The position numbers were made by a program, and so were the translations under genes. Below are positions 46,795 to 59,680 of a stretch of 64,000 bases of DNA, one piece after another. The notes beneath the pieces are model-generated. The model saw only the letters and a program-made list of their open reading frames with translations. It was not told the DNA's origin and ran no database searches. Where the stretch lies: positions 1,041,457-1,105,456 of the forward strand of contig VZRN01002232.1 of NCBI GenBank assembly GCA_013397935.1, given 5' to 3'. Within the stretch, counting starts at the first letter, position 1, and each line of letters opens with the position of its first letter. This stretch comes from Dasyornis broadbenti (lineage: Eukaryota > Chordata > Aves > Passeriformes > Dasyornithidae).

Positions 46795-46850
46795 TTACTG
46801 TGTACTCCAGTTTCTGCACCTGTAAAACAAGAAGTTTTCTCTTTTAAGAT
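46795..46850 (-). repeat. Probable ancient MIR/L2-like remnant, reversed
   Basis: TACTCCAGTTTCTGCACCTG, then TAAAACAAGAAG, is close to the reverse complement of the MIR/L2-type landmark (CCTCAGTTTCCCCATCTGTAAAATGGGG). Only this landmark survives. The family is from memory and the boundaries are approximate. Confidence 0.4.
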
Positions 46851-49800
46851 GTTTTGACATCTATTGTGCAAAGAGATATTTAAGAGTTTACCACCGTAAT
46901 GATAATTAAACTATATCATTGGTAATAAATTCAGATGCTACAACGGCTGTCTATATTAAACCTGATAAAAAAGGTGTTGCTCTCTGATGCTCTCAGAACT
47001 TTGCTAGAAGGACAATCTTTTAACAAAGTTGCCTTCCTAAGCACTTGTGAGCACAAGATTCTGGCAATGTCTGTGCTGTGTTTTAGCAGCACAGTTTGCA
47101 GAGCTGGCTAGAACTTGCACTTTCCGTGGCCCAGCTTTTTGGACTGTCACAAGGATGTAGAATGTGTTCATGGTGTCTTCTCGACATTTTGGGGCAACCT
47201 GAGTCTCCTGATACCTACAGCCCCATGTTTCCTGTTGGCACTTCATGTCATGGCCTGCGTGAACTTTTCTGACAACAGCTACACATTGGTGCCACAAAAG
47301 CAAGTGACATTCATGGTTCTGATCCCTCCACATAACAGGTTTTGGCAAATCTGTTCTTTGTTCCAAAATAATGTTCTGGGATGATGATAACATTAAGGCA
47401 GGCAAGTGTGGTCTCAAGCAAAGATTCAAGCTTTGCTAAAATTGTGCAACAGATATCCAGAGTTCCCAACTACCTTGTGTGAAAATAGACACATTGATAC
47501 CTTTCCTTGCCTGTTTCTCTTGTGGTCTTTTTCTAAATTGTATTGTCTTGGACAGTGAAAAAATATCCTATTTCACTCCTGAGGATGAAGTTCAGTAGTC
47601 ACATGTAGCGGCTCGATCCCAAATCCTGTGTCCCTTACCAAAAGCAGATGGGATATGGCTTAACGTCTTTTTCATCACTTACAACTGGGTGAATTGAGGA
47701 CATTTATAAAGTGCCATGAATTCTCTAAAGTGTCTATACTGCCACTGACTCAGACCTTACATACCCTGGACAAGGGGAGGTAGGGCCTGATGGCCCAGTT
47801 TGAGTTGTGACGCTGCACAAACAACAGCAGCTGTGAAATGGGGTCTTGCCTTCTATGGAAAGAATCCTTCCTCTACTCTATTCAGATCTGGTACTCTGCA
47901 CTTGCTGTTCCTATTACCTTGTTTGTGTCTGTCCTGTGAAGCTGTTAAATAACTTGATCCTTTTTCCCCCTTGCTCAACCTGAACTGCAGCTGAACTAGA
48001 CAGAGACCATTTCAGTGCAACGCACAGGGCAGAGACGTGTCTGTCTACTTGCCAACCCAACAGAAGAGACAGCTAGAATGGGAAACTCCTTGTTCCCTCC
48101 CATTGGAAGTGAGATATTACAAATTCTGTTATTATTATTTTCATATGTAAAGTCTGGCAACATCCCTAGAGTGCACAATAACCTCATTCTTTGGGACTCA
48201 GATGGGTAGCTGTGTGTGCCCAACAACACTTAAGGAATAAACTGTGGCTGAAGCTATCCTTGAGAGGCACTTCGTCCTTTCAATAGGAGAAAGTTCCTCC
48301 CTTATGAAAGGAGATACCTGGGTGCAGAAACACGATAGTGTTTTTTGTTAAATAAAACTTTCAAGGACATTTCAATGGGTTTGGAACTCAGCTATGAATG
48401 GCAGTTGAGGGGACCTAGGCTGTTAAGCAACTTCATTGCTTCTGAACATGTCATGTATTTTTTAATATGCTTATAGCTTTCCAACAGGGAGTTTCTCTAT
48501 GTTGCTCTTATAACTTTCTGTCAAGGCACAATTTACAGCATAGTTTAGAAAATCTCAAAGGTTATAATTTAGAAAATCTTGGTCTTTCATATTATTTAAA
48601 TAACTTTTTTCTTACCACTTTCCTTCTTGCATCTTTAAATTTTCTGCATATTTGAAAGCCTCTTTGGCCCCTCCACATGCAAACTCAAAGTTTAAAAGAA
48701 AAAACAACAAAGCAAGGCTCTCTTCCATTTGCAGGCAAATTTCCTCTAGTGTTACAGAGCTCTAGGGGAAATTAAAGCACTAGAACATAGTGGCATACAA
48801 TTCCATGCTCAATGTAAAGGCACTATCAGTGTAGTGTATACAAAGTGATAGTGTAGTGTCTGTTCCCTGAGGAAGAGTAGATAAAGTAATCTACCAACAC
48901 AAATGGACTTCAAACAGTAGTTTTCTGCTAACAAAAACAAACACCACGTCCCAGATTAAAAAAAAAAAAGGTAAAAAAATTCTTTGCACTTCTCAGCATT
49001 CCCCCAGGAATATTCTTCCTTCCTCTGAGTTCCATGTTGTCATGGAGAGTGATGTGTAAAGGTCTGTGAAATTGGCAGGCTGCTTACTTTCAATGTTTTA
49101 ATTCACAACTAATGTCCACTAAGCAAAAGGAGGCCCTGTTACTGCTGCAAAAACAACTTTATAGTGCAGACCTGGCTGCAGAGTGGGAAGTGTAGGCATC
49201 TTTCCCTGAAGAGTCCATATTTGCTCAGGTACTTGAATTAAGTATTTCACTGAATAAAGACTCTCTGGTTTAAACTTCTGAGTACCCTGGATTACTCAAG
49301 CAGGGTTTCTTCCACGTTGATTCAGGATGAAATTACTGAAGGGGACAACCTTTAAAGTTTGTGGCTGTATTTGACACCTTAAAAAAGTCAATTGTTTGGA
49401 AGAGTTTAATTTGTCAATTGCTGACAATTTACAATTTTAAAGGAACAACAAATTTCAAGGAACAACCAGAAGACTGTTTGAGGGAAAAGATCTGAGAAAC
49501 AGTGGTGAAAATGAAGAATCAAGTCAACACCAGAGAGCCGAGGAAAAATTTAGCTGAAAATAAAATGGCAGGAAAGAAATTGGAGAGAGGAACAGCAGAA
49601 ATTAGCACGAAAATCAAGAAAGGTCCCTACAGCTAGAGCTCTTTTCTCAAATATTGGGTCATTTTTAAACAGGTTGCTCACAGGAAAGATTCCAAAGTAA
49701 CTTCCATTACTATGAGATAAATATTTGGTATATTCTCAAATTTGATTACCTTCTTTCCTATAATATGCTTATCTTGTTTTCATCCTGGATTTTGTGGTGG

Positions 49801-52239
49801 TGTCTTAAAATGCAAAATCCTATGAAAACCAATGAAAAGCTTGTTTGTTACCACCTAAGTTAAAAGCAACATTAAACACTTAAAATTAAAAACCACATGA
49901 TTATAGAACTAAAACTATAAATAATATATCTGTATCTGTATTGAGAACTACAAAATATCTTATTTGAATGTATTGCTGACAGTGCTGGCCCTGTATACTT
50001 GTAAAAAGACAGCATAAATTGCTATTGATAGATTCCTTCAGTCTTCAGTGTAAATGCATGAAGTTTATAATCCAGTTTTTTCTTTTTTTAAGGTGATACT
50101 AAAACCAGCTTAGTTGTAAATTTGTAAGATCAAGTCTAATATCCCAGCTCTATACTGATATCAAAGAGCTTGTAGAAACTAAATTTGGCGAAATACTTTG
50201 ATAAAGATGTTGTCTTCTTCCTTTCATCTAGTATACTCAGGCTTTTGATAAATGAAGGTAATGTCAATCACAATGGACACATTGCAGCAAATCTGGCAAA
50301 AATGGAATTATTTTGAAGGACAAAGGTAAAAATCACTTATTTTATTGATGGTATTTGCATTAAAAAACAATGGCAATGCTCATCACTTCTGCACACAATG
50401 TAAGGGGACAGAAATGCACATTTTAAACTAGATTTACTGAGCGTATTCCCACTGTTTACTAATGTAAGATTTTCTTCCTAGCCTCGGGCAGAGAGTACTG
50501 ATTATATTCTTTCCTGTTCTTATGCAAATTATCTTCACAGATGTTATATTTTTGCAATATTTATCAATGCTCAGTGGAAGCCTACTTTATGTGGGTTCTA
50601 GCACACAAATGGCTATACTTAGTTTTTGAGACTTTGTGCATCCTGTAACTTTTTTATGTCACCATGTCACTTAAATTATCACTACTTCATTTTTATTCCT
50701 CCTTTTATTCCTCCTGTTGTCATTTAAGTATTTGAAATGGGCAGTGAATGAATCTCCAGAAACATTTTCTCTGATGATACTGTACTGCTCATAGAATAAA
50801 ATGGTACTCTGAACTGTGAATGGACTGTTTCTCTTCATTCCTTAGCTTAATTTCAATCAAAGAGAAATTCCTTCTATTTCTGTTAACAGGGATTATGTTT
50901 AGTAGGAGATAATGTATATATATTATTCTTTGTGATAGGTAAAATAATTTTTACTTTCACAGCCTTGATGATAGGTAATCTGTATTGTGCTTTCTAGACT
51001 AGCTCTTACAGCTTAGAAGTATTTCAGGATAAGAATGTACTCGAAAATCAAGAGCTATGAATCCTATAAATAGCTGAAAACAAGCAAACACATATTTGGA
51101 TATTTCCTTCGCTGGACAAAATTGAGCTCAATTCCAACCAGAAATGATTAGGTCAGCAGTTGGTCAACATAGGATTGAAAAATAAATAAAATAAAATTAA
51201 TTCATATTTTACATGGGAACTTCAAAATCTTGCAGCTTAAGTTTCACTTTGCCTGATTTAAAAAGGAAAAAGTACTGTAAAAGCTTTTGACAGCTGGTGT
51301 ATGCTATTCAACCAGAATGGAATTAATTGGTTTGGAGGAGAAATAATTTGCTGAAATAACTAATACATGTAATCAGTGCAGTGATTGAGCCAGACCCACT
51401 AAATCATTGCTGGGATCTAGCCACTGTGCATAAGTCAAAAGTGCTTATCAGAGAATTTTCAATTGCTTTTGTATGCACTAAATATTTGAAGGAGCTATCT
51501 GACTTCTTGAGTCTTATTTGTTTATGTATATATTCCTAGGTTGCCTTTAAATTACGAGTAAGAATGACTGAGGTATTTCAGTACTATGTAAAACATAGTT
51601 TGAAGTCCATAAAGCCAGAAGTGCTGACCTACAGAACTTTAACACTAGTCCATGTGGGTTGGGACTGACCTTTACTAAAATGTTTGGTTTATTTGAAGGG
51701 GTTTTCTTTCCTTTTATTTCTCTTCATTTTTCATGCTAACATGGAAATGAAACTACCTAAAGTCACTGTCTGACTCTGTTGGGCAGAAGCTACTTATATG
51801 CATTTCCTGCTGCATAAACCCAAGCACTTTGTTCAGCCAATGTGCCTGATGGAAGAAAACATCACGAAATCAAAGAGTTGACCAGTATCTGCCATGTGCC
51901 AAGATAATCTAATGCTGAGGTTGCCACAGCTTTGGAGAATGGCCAGGCAGCTGCAGCAGAGTCTTGGCAGTGAAACTAATTGGGTAACAAAACACAAAAC
52001 CAGGGGCAGTTACAGAGAACCATATAGGACAGCACTGTCACCACAAGAAAATGGGTAAAAAGTTGTTACTCATGTATATTAAGTACCAACATTCTGCTCA
52101 TCTCCCACCACAGAGCCTGGTGTGAAGTTGAGAAAAGTGCATATGATTGGTATGACTTTTCCCTTTGCTGGACATGCCTGACTAATTACGTAAGAATTGC
52201 CAAGATTTGGTTTCTCACATTTCACACCACTCATATTTT
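46851..52239. other. Non-coding stretch
   Basis: About 5.4 kb of mostly AT-rich sequence. Opposing frames at 47037-47429 (130 codons minus, 89 plus) overlap without a family. 48650-52078 has no frame of 60 codons or more. No transposon is recognised. Confidence 0.45.
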
Positions 52240-52244
52240 GTTCC

Positions 52245-52330
52245 TTAAAAAAAGAAAAAACCCTGAAAAAAAAACCCCAATCAATGAAACAATCAAAAAG
52301 AAAAAAAAGAAAAGGAAAGAAATCCACTAA
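52245..52330. repeat. A-rich low-complexity tract
   Basis: Mostly A with scattered G and C (AAAAAAAGAAAAAACCCTG, AAAAAGAAAAAAAAGAAAAG). The Phe-rich minus-strand frame at 52079-52327 results from it. Confidence 0.85.
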
Positions 52331-55300
52331 AAATTGTTTTTAAAATTATATTTCTTTCTCCTTTCCTTTCCATTTAAAAGGAAATCATGTAATCTGTAGA
52401 GAAGGATCTCATTCATGTTTGACCATGTAGTTATATTTTCCTATGTTCTACACTGATGATTAATAAAATAACTACATCCCCTGTAGAGCCACAAACTATC
52501 TAGACAAAAGTATGTGGATCAGCTCTTTGGCCCAGTAACCTTAACATCTGACTTTTAAGCTAATTCACAGATAAATGCTGAGTTACAGCAACTGAATGAA
52601 AGAACGGCCTCTGCACGTCAGAATGAGACAAGAATCACATAGCAGAGAGTACCACTGCACACAAACTGTGGTACAAGATACTTTAGCTACAAATATGTCA
52701 ACCATAGATGTTTCCTGGGGGATAAGAAATATTGTCATTTTGGTGCATGAAGTGTAAGAAATGACTGATATTACAGAATTTTCATCCACTCATAGTGAAC
52801 GATCTCTAGACTAGAGGTGGGGGAAATGAAAAGATGCGTATGTGCAATCTTTGCAGTCTTTGGGGGATAAAGCAAATAAGAAAATCAAAACTCTTTTGTT
52901 TATACTTGAGGGTAATTCAATTTCATCTCATTTAGAACATGACAGAAAGATGAAAACTAAAATGAAAACAGCTTTTGAATTAAAGACAATCTTCAAATCA
53001 ATCAACATTAAAGAAGAAAGGAATTGGAACAATAAGTGAATGACATTCGCTATTCCTTGGAAACTTTTGAAATCTTATCTTGGTAAACAAAAGAAAATCT
53101 TCTATATTTGTGTTTTGATGGGACTAATTTCATCACTCAAATTCCCTAAAATCATAATACACTTGGTGACTCCAGTCATATTCTGTTCATAAAGCTGTTT
53201 GAAATTTAGTCTGATCTTTTAATATTTGGATAATTTTTATATATCTAAATATTCTATTCTCTTAACAGAGAATATCTATCTGACATAAAATTTGTAAGTA
53301 GTCCTGTTTACCTCTTGGTTGATTAACACTAACCTATGGAGTGGATTGTAGAAGTGTCCTTGCAGGCTTGTGGAAGACAACATTCAGCATGGACAGAGAC
53401 CAGTAATTAATGAGAATGAATTTATGCATGACATCTCAATCTCATAATCCAATTTTTAGTAAGAATTTTGGGATATAAAAGTCCATTTTATACACTTCCA
53501 TGTCGTCTTGGGGAATTTGGATATTTAATTAAGGAGCTATTACAAACTACTCTGTTCTCCACTCTATTTCCCTGGAGAATGTATTAAATTAGGTGTCAAT
53601 AATGTAAATTTATATTGCACTTGATTGAATAATTGAGTGAATTAAAATGGAACTAACTGGAAATGCATGAAATGAGTGGTTTATACTTCATCTTTCCTTT
53701 TATGCTACATGTTCAAGTGTAGTTCAAGTATGCGTCCATGATTTGCCCAGTTGCAAGACTATACATACATGTTACATAAAAAATGGGTGTTCCTGTAAGA
53801 AAGTTCAGCTGAAGACACTCATGCAACTGAAGTGTTAGGCATGAAGTCTGCTGGTGGTATTGATGCTATGTTCAGATGTTTTATTACAAAGACTTTAAAG
53901 TCACTTTTTAATTTAAAAATATCATACTTTTACTTTTTTCTCCTTGTCCACTCTCATCTCTCACACTTTCCCCAAGCTGCCCACTTCTGCTGGCATATTC
54001 TCTATTTGCTCATAAAAGTCTCTGTCGCCTCTGTGTTTTTCCCTGCACAACTCCTAAAGTTAGGAATTTCTTGCCCGAAGTAAATATTCTTCCTCTTTCA
54101 TGTGTCTCTTCTATGGTTCTACCACAAAACAGACAAAAATTAGCTAACTTTAAATGGCTAATTGAGAGTCATTTGGAGCCTGAGGGACTAGTGGAGAAAG
54201 ACTACTTTCATACATTTAATCAAAACCTGATTAAAATATCTATGAATAAAAAAAGGTTTCTATTAACAACCCATTTTTTTCCTCACTCGTTACCTTTTGG
54301 TTTTCTCCATAGTTTCTTTGTGGAAGAGGCCATATTTAGTTTCTGTTATACAGTACCTGGTACGACAGACCCGTTCTCATTGGAATTTCTGGGCTTTGCT
54401 ACAGTGGAACTGTAAGAACAGTAAGGCTAAAGTTTTTTCCAGTTTTATGCAGTCATTTTAGGCCAGCTCTTATTCCAGTAGAAGTCAGCAGAGTAAAATT
54501 TGAACTTTTATGAAATAAATCACAAACTCCAATTGATCTTTTTCTTAAAAGGAGTGAAAAAACCCCCCAATGAACGATAATCACCCCCATCCTTGAAGTT
54601 TTATCACTGCCTTCATTGAGAACAGTCAAATACTTTCTGAGTTTTTTCAACTCAGACACCAGAGTATCATGATCTGTCAAGTAAACCTGGCATCTAAACT
54701 GCAACGCAAACCTAACACAATATTTAAAAAACCCCAAAAATCCCCAAGAAACCAAATAACACTGTGGAATATTTTTTTTGTTTTTAACATAACTTCAACT
54801 TGTACATCTGTCATTGAGTAGTAGCTACAATGCTTAATAACCATGCTCCGTTCAGGAAATATCCATTATTCATTTCCAGTGTACCTTCTGGCTGATTTTC
54901 TGAATCTACCTTCTGTTGGAGAGTTTTCTACTAGATTGAATCGGCCTTTATGTGGCAGTGCCTGAGTGTCCAGGTTTTTTAGTTTCAGCTTTTTGCCATG
55001 CTCTGTGTCTGTAACTCCACTTGACACCAGCCTAAGTCTTGGGAATTTCCAGCAGGAAATGCTACCCCCAGTATGATCAGACACACTCTTGTTGTCTGCA
55101 GTTGTTTTATTTTGAACACCAAGCATTCCTCTCTTCATATATCTGAGAGTATTTGAGTTTTGTGATTAAGGCGGGTATTAGATGACCTTTACTCTTCTTT
55201 CCCTTGCTTTCCTCTTAAGAGTTAAATGAAAGCCTTCCGTTCCTCTACAGGGTACTTAGAACTAAGGCACTATGGCGCTAGCAGCAGGTTGGTTTCATTA

Positions 55301-55475
55301 CATTGATAGGATACATGTGCTGTTTTTTATCTCTAGCATTTTCTCAGTAATTCAGCACTTTAAAGTCTCAGCTGTCTACCGATCTGCAGACAATTGTTTG
55401 GTGTAATACTATCCGGAAAAAGCTGATAAAACACAGATGTGACTAGGTCTCTGAAATTTGTGGTTTGCTAAGTGG
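52331..55475. other. Non-coding stretch
   Basis: AT-rich with open frames of up to 114 codons (54071-54415 plus) and 100 codons (54453-54755 minus), none recognisable. No repeat family is seen. Confidence 0.45.
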
Positions 55476-55504
55476 TTTTTTTTCCCTTTTTTTTTTTTTT
55501 TTTT
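55476..55504. repeat. Poly(T) tract
   Basis: Eight Ts, CCC, then eighteen Ts. A mononucleotide tract followed by AAGG. Shortly after it, TTCTTGCC and GGCAAGAA form a small inverted repeat (about 55512 to 55552). Confidence 0.9.
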
Positions 55505-56639
55505 AAGGCCATTCTTGCCCATGGCAAGTTAGCTTCCCTACCAGGCAAGAAGGCACAGACTTTTATTAAAATGTTGCAATAAGAAGGTAATTGCTAAAAA
55601 TTAAGAAAGTTAGTTGAAATATAAAGCAGAAACGTTATAATTATTTTCCCTATTTTTCATCATAACCCCTGGCAACCATTTCTCCATATTTTGTCCAACG
55701 CATATCCAAAATAGTTTTCTTTTTGAAAAACTTCCCACTAAAGTGTGGATTTCTGGCAATCCCATACAGACCTGTTTTAAGAAAAAATGGTTTTTAGGCT
55801 CTTTTAGGCATTAAGAGCCAACAGCTTGATTTTTCAAAGTGGCAGAGATTTTACAGTCACAGCAAGGCTTGTCTAGATAAAAGACTTGATTGTGCTGGAA
55901 CAAGATTGGAAGCAATCTAGTTAGATGGCAGGATGTTACCATCTCTTAGTGGTTAGTGTTTAGACAAGGACAAATTATATTCACCATAGCATCAGCTGAA
56001 CACAATTTTTCCTGGCTTCTATTGACCTCTAACTTGTGACTGGCCTCCCGTCCTCTCACTCAGTTATCACAATTCCATTCAAACACAACCACATTTTGTA
56101 GTGTGGGCAATCCTTACTGACAGCATAAGAACGTTTGCATGTGCTGAGTTCTTTTACAAACTGGCCCACATCATCTTAGGCATTTCTGCATGAGGGTATT
56201 GCTTACACAGCTCATGTATTGTAGATGTTTCTGAGCATGATAGGCTTGCATTCTGACTATCTAAACTGTGATTTTAACTCTGGTGGTTAGTTTATGATTT
56301 TTTAAATTTTTTTTTAAATCTATATAACTGGACTAGTACACCTTTAAATGTGAATGCAGTTTGTTGGCACAATGGTACTTTGCTTACTCACACAGGAGTT
56401 ACCACTAAGATTTAAAGTAGTACAGCTCTTTCCCTCCTCCCAAAGAAACTTAGTCTCAGCGTTGTAGTAACCAGTTTTACTTAAAACTTTACTTACTTAT
56501 TTTTACTTATTTGCTCTAAGCTGCAAAGTAAATTGAGAATTTGTGGACTAAATAAGTGAACGTGTCCAAAAGAAACCAGACTATGTTGTAATATTCCTAC
56601 TTAGCTGCAGAGTGTGGGGGAGGGAGAGAAAATTGCAAA
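55505..56639. other. Non-coding stretch
   Basis: AT-rich sequence without long open frames or recognised repeats. Confidence 0.45.
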
Positions 56640-56930
56640 AGGCTGCTGATTGACATCTGTGTGTCTGTATGATAACTACACACAGCTTTAGTGATTTGTG
56701 TGCTAGACAGGTTTTCCATTCCGATTCAAATGAAAGGCCATCTTGCAATTAAAGGCTCAGTTTGCAGTTCCTGATTTCTGAAGGAAGAGGGCGTTTCTAT
56801 TTATTCCAGAAACATTTAGTGGTTACATGCATGGCTGGCAGCAATTTCCCACAATGTGTAAATTAGTCAATCCCAAAGTCAGTAAACTTCTGCTTTGAAG
56901 TGGACATTAATGAAGTGCACCATTAGAGCC
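56640..56930. promoter_or_regulatory. Candidate conserved enhancer with PBX-MEIS-like site
   Basis: TGATTGACAT at 56647-56656 matches nine of ten bases of the PBX-PREP/MEIS composite site TGATTGACAG. Further homeodomain-type cores follow (CAATTAAAG near 56747, AAATTAGTCAAT near 56861, ACATTAATGAAG near 56904). The sequence is complex and non-repetitive, as in developmental enhancers. Conservation is not testable here. Confidence 0.3.
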
Positions 56931-58439
56931 TAATGATTGTTCACATTTGTATTTTAGGGGCCCCTCTTGCTTTTGATGTCTTAGTGCCTTGGTTCCTTGA
57001 GTTTAGTTATCTAAATGCCAGGTCTGCTAAACTCCTAAGAGAACTCAAAAAAAATTTAATGAAAAAAGTTAGTACTAGCCTGACTGATGTTGGCACTTCA
57101 AAGCTGGAACAGACTAAATTGCTGTAGACTGCTTAATTCAAAAGTGCTCCCTTGTGGATGACAGTGCATGGTGACAAAGTTCAATTGGCAACAGGAGACA
57201 GGCAAGATCAAAGACCCTCTATTGTAATAGTTTTGTTCCATGAAGAATTGCTTATTGTCAGTAGTTTTTCAAGCCTTTACTGGCTCCAGCTTCATATCAG
57301 GATTCCCTGGTTCAGAACCAGCTTAAATAAATAATTGTAATTACATCCTTCTGATAATACGTTGCAGTTCTAAATGCTGGATGTTGTGTCTCTCCAAGGT
57401 CCAAAAAAGAAAAGTGGGGTTACGAACTAAGACTTGGGGGAGAACCTTCTTTTTTGGAACTTTCTTTGTTCAGAAGCATCCAAAATACAAAGTACTGCAG
57501 ACAGTTAATGCCATGTTAGCAGCAATTGAGACTTGCTCCAGACAAAGCCACACTGCCCTTCCTATCTCTGCAGTTTCCAGTTTGCATTGCCTGCCAGTCT
57601 GATTTAACATTTAGTTTAAGATTAAATTGCATATAATCCTGTAAACTGTGCTTTCTCTCTCTGGTTAAGGCACAAGTTTGAATAAACTTTTTAAAAATGC
57701 TGAACTTCATGCTAACAAAGTTAAAGCTACAGGAGTCTCAGAAATATTCATCATTCACGGCATACTGCAAATTTGCTTTCCTCTCCTGACACATACCCTT
57801 CTGAAAAATACTTTTTTTTTTTTTTCTCAGTCAGAAGCAGAAAAATAGGCCCTGTCTGAAGTTAGCCGGTTACTCTGGAAATCATGTTCATTTTCAGTGT
57901 TTTTGCTATTGTGCTCTTTTGGTTTTTTTTGCAATAGTGTTCACCACGTGTAAGGAACTGCTGAAAGACAAGAAAAGCACCATCCCTCATAAAATGTACA
58001 TGGTATTGTCAGAATTACTTGTCTTGAACTAATTATGAAAACATGTTTGGTGACAATTAAGGAAGCCACTGTGTGATCATTTTCATGCATCATATTGACA
58101 GAAGTTACTTTTATTTTTTAATAATCACAAATGACATTTTTTCACAGAAAATTTCATCATATTTAGCCCAAGACGAGCAAGTAGAAAGGAGGGATGAGCA
58201 AGTGCACTTAGAAAGGAGACAACAAAAAGAAATGCATTGCATTTAAATCACTTCTGCAATGGATTCAGATCTGTTGATCTGATTTCATTGATAATTTTAA
58301 TTTAAAGAAGTCAAAAGACAGCACACTAGTTTCAATCCTTCCTTAAAATTCATTTATGAAAAACATCAGAAGTACAGTTGGGTTATTTCTTTCTTCTTTT
58401 TTTTTCCCTTTTTTTTTTTTTCTGGCAAGATCTGAAAAA
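56931..58439. other. Non-coding stretch
   Basis: AT-rich with short open frames (60-73 codons). T-tracts at about 57810-57825 (followed by CTCAG) and 58397-58421. No recognised repeat family. Confidence 0.45.
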
Positions 58440-58680
58440 ACATTTTAAACAGGATTAGAAATGTACTTCGTCTATGCAATTTAGCTCTAGCTACTTCACG
58501 GTTGTAAATTATGATGGAACACATCATTAGCTGCAGACTTGTATGTTCTCCCTTAATCATGCTGAAGTACACATAAGCCCCAGCTGAGCAATTATGAATA
58601 ATTAAATCAATTAGAGACAGTCTAACACCAGGTCTTGTGGCTAAACTGGTGTCAGCATCCATAATATTTTAACAGTAAAT
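58440..58680. promoter_or_regulatory. Candidate conserved enhancer block
   Basis: Complex sequence with several homeodomain-type cores in close order (TAAATTATGA near 58505, CATCATTAGC near 58521, GCAATTATGAATAATTAAAT at about 58588-58607, CAATTAGAGA near 58608). No tandem or dispersed repeat. It resembles developmental conserved non-coding elements, by motif texture only. Confidence 0.3.
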
Positions 58681-59557
58681 GCAAATGTGTGCATTTGGGT
58701 GGAGGGAAGGAGGTGGACAAAGGCTTATACAAATGCCAAAGCATGTTGCTTAGTGATGGCTTTACAATAATATCATGAAGATTATAAGCTGCCTTCCCAA
58801 GGAAAACAATGGTAATGAAATTCCAATAAAATATTTTTGTACAAGATTTAAAGCTTAGAGATGAGTTAATTAAAAAAGGATAAAGTGCAAGACCTAAAAA
58901 ATATGCTGAATAAAGTAGGACTTTACATTCACCCAAAATAAATACTTTCTTTCATCAAATGTGCCTGGCCTCCTTTCTTTAGACACATTTTTCTGTAACC
59001 TGGTGCTAAGACCCAATAAATAAACCAATACACCTTCCTTAGAACTCTGTCAAGAAAAAATTTGCACATTTTCTCTGCATTTTGTAGAAGAAACTCTGAA
59101 GAAAACATGGAGATTTTTTCTCCATGCACAGTGCAGTGACAGCCCTGTTACCTTGTAGAGCAAACCCAATGCATTTGATAAGAGGAAGATGGGTTTTAGA
59201 CTTTTTTACACTCTTTCTTGGATATAGATGTGAAAGAGTCCCTTTGTTCTCTGGCCAGAATGTGCCAAAGCTCTGCTGTGCTGGGATCTGCTCTTCTCTG
59301 CCAGCCACCAAACGTGACTCTTGTTCTGCCACTGCATCATGGCCGTGTCTGCAGCAGGTGTTGGGTGCTTCTCCTGCTGCTTCGCTCCTCCCAGGGAGAA
59401 GGACACAACAATTTTGTCTCTTTCCCGCCTTGACTTATCCTGCAGGGAAATGGCATATTCCCCTTTCTCTGGATTAACTACAGGCTAATGAAGAATCTCA
59501 GAACTAGAATCTCTTTAGAAGGCTGGTCTCTTAAGTGTATGGTTAACTTTAAGAACA
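58681..59557. other. Non-coding stretch
   Basis: AT-rich, GC-richer at 59240-59420, where open frames of 66-117 codons overlap on both strands without a recognisable family. Confidence 0.45.
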
Positions 59558-59680
59558 CTATTCTATTCTATTCTATTCTATTCTATTCTATTCTATTCTA
59601 TTCTATTCTATTCTATTCTATTCTATTCTATTCTATTCTATTCTATTCTATTCCGTTCCGTTCCGTTCCGTTCCGTTCCG
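59558..59680. repeat. Compound pentanucleotide array (TTCTA)18(TTCCG)6
   Basis: After a partial CTA, 18 perfect TTCTA units (59561-59650) are followed without a break by six perfect TTCCG units (59651-59680), in register. The two motifs differ at two neighbouring bases. The TTCCG part adds six CpGs and, on the minus strand, reads as repeated CGGAA, the core of ETS-type sites. The open frame through the array encodes a repeated ILFYS-type pattern and is an artefact. Long perfect arrays are expected to be unstable. Confidence 0.98.

Noticed and set aside
55470..55530. Poly(T) plus AAG as a splice acceptor
   Set aside because: No exon-like open stretch or donor in suitable distance. Simple T-run is sufficient explanation.
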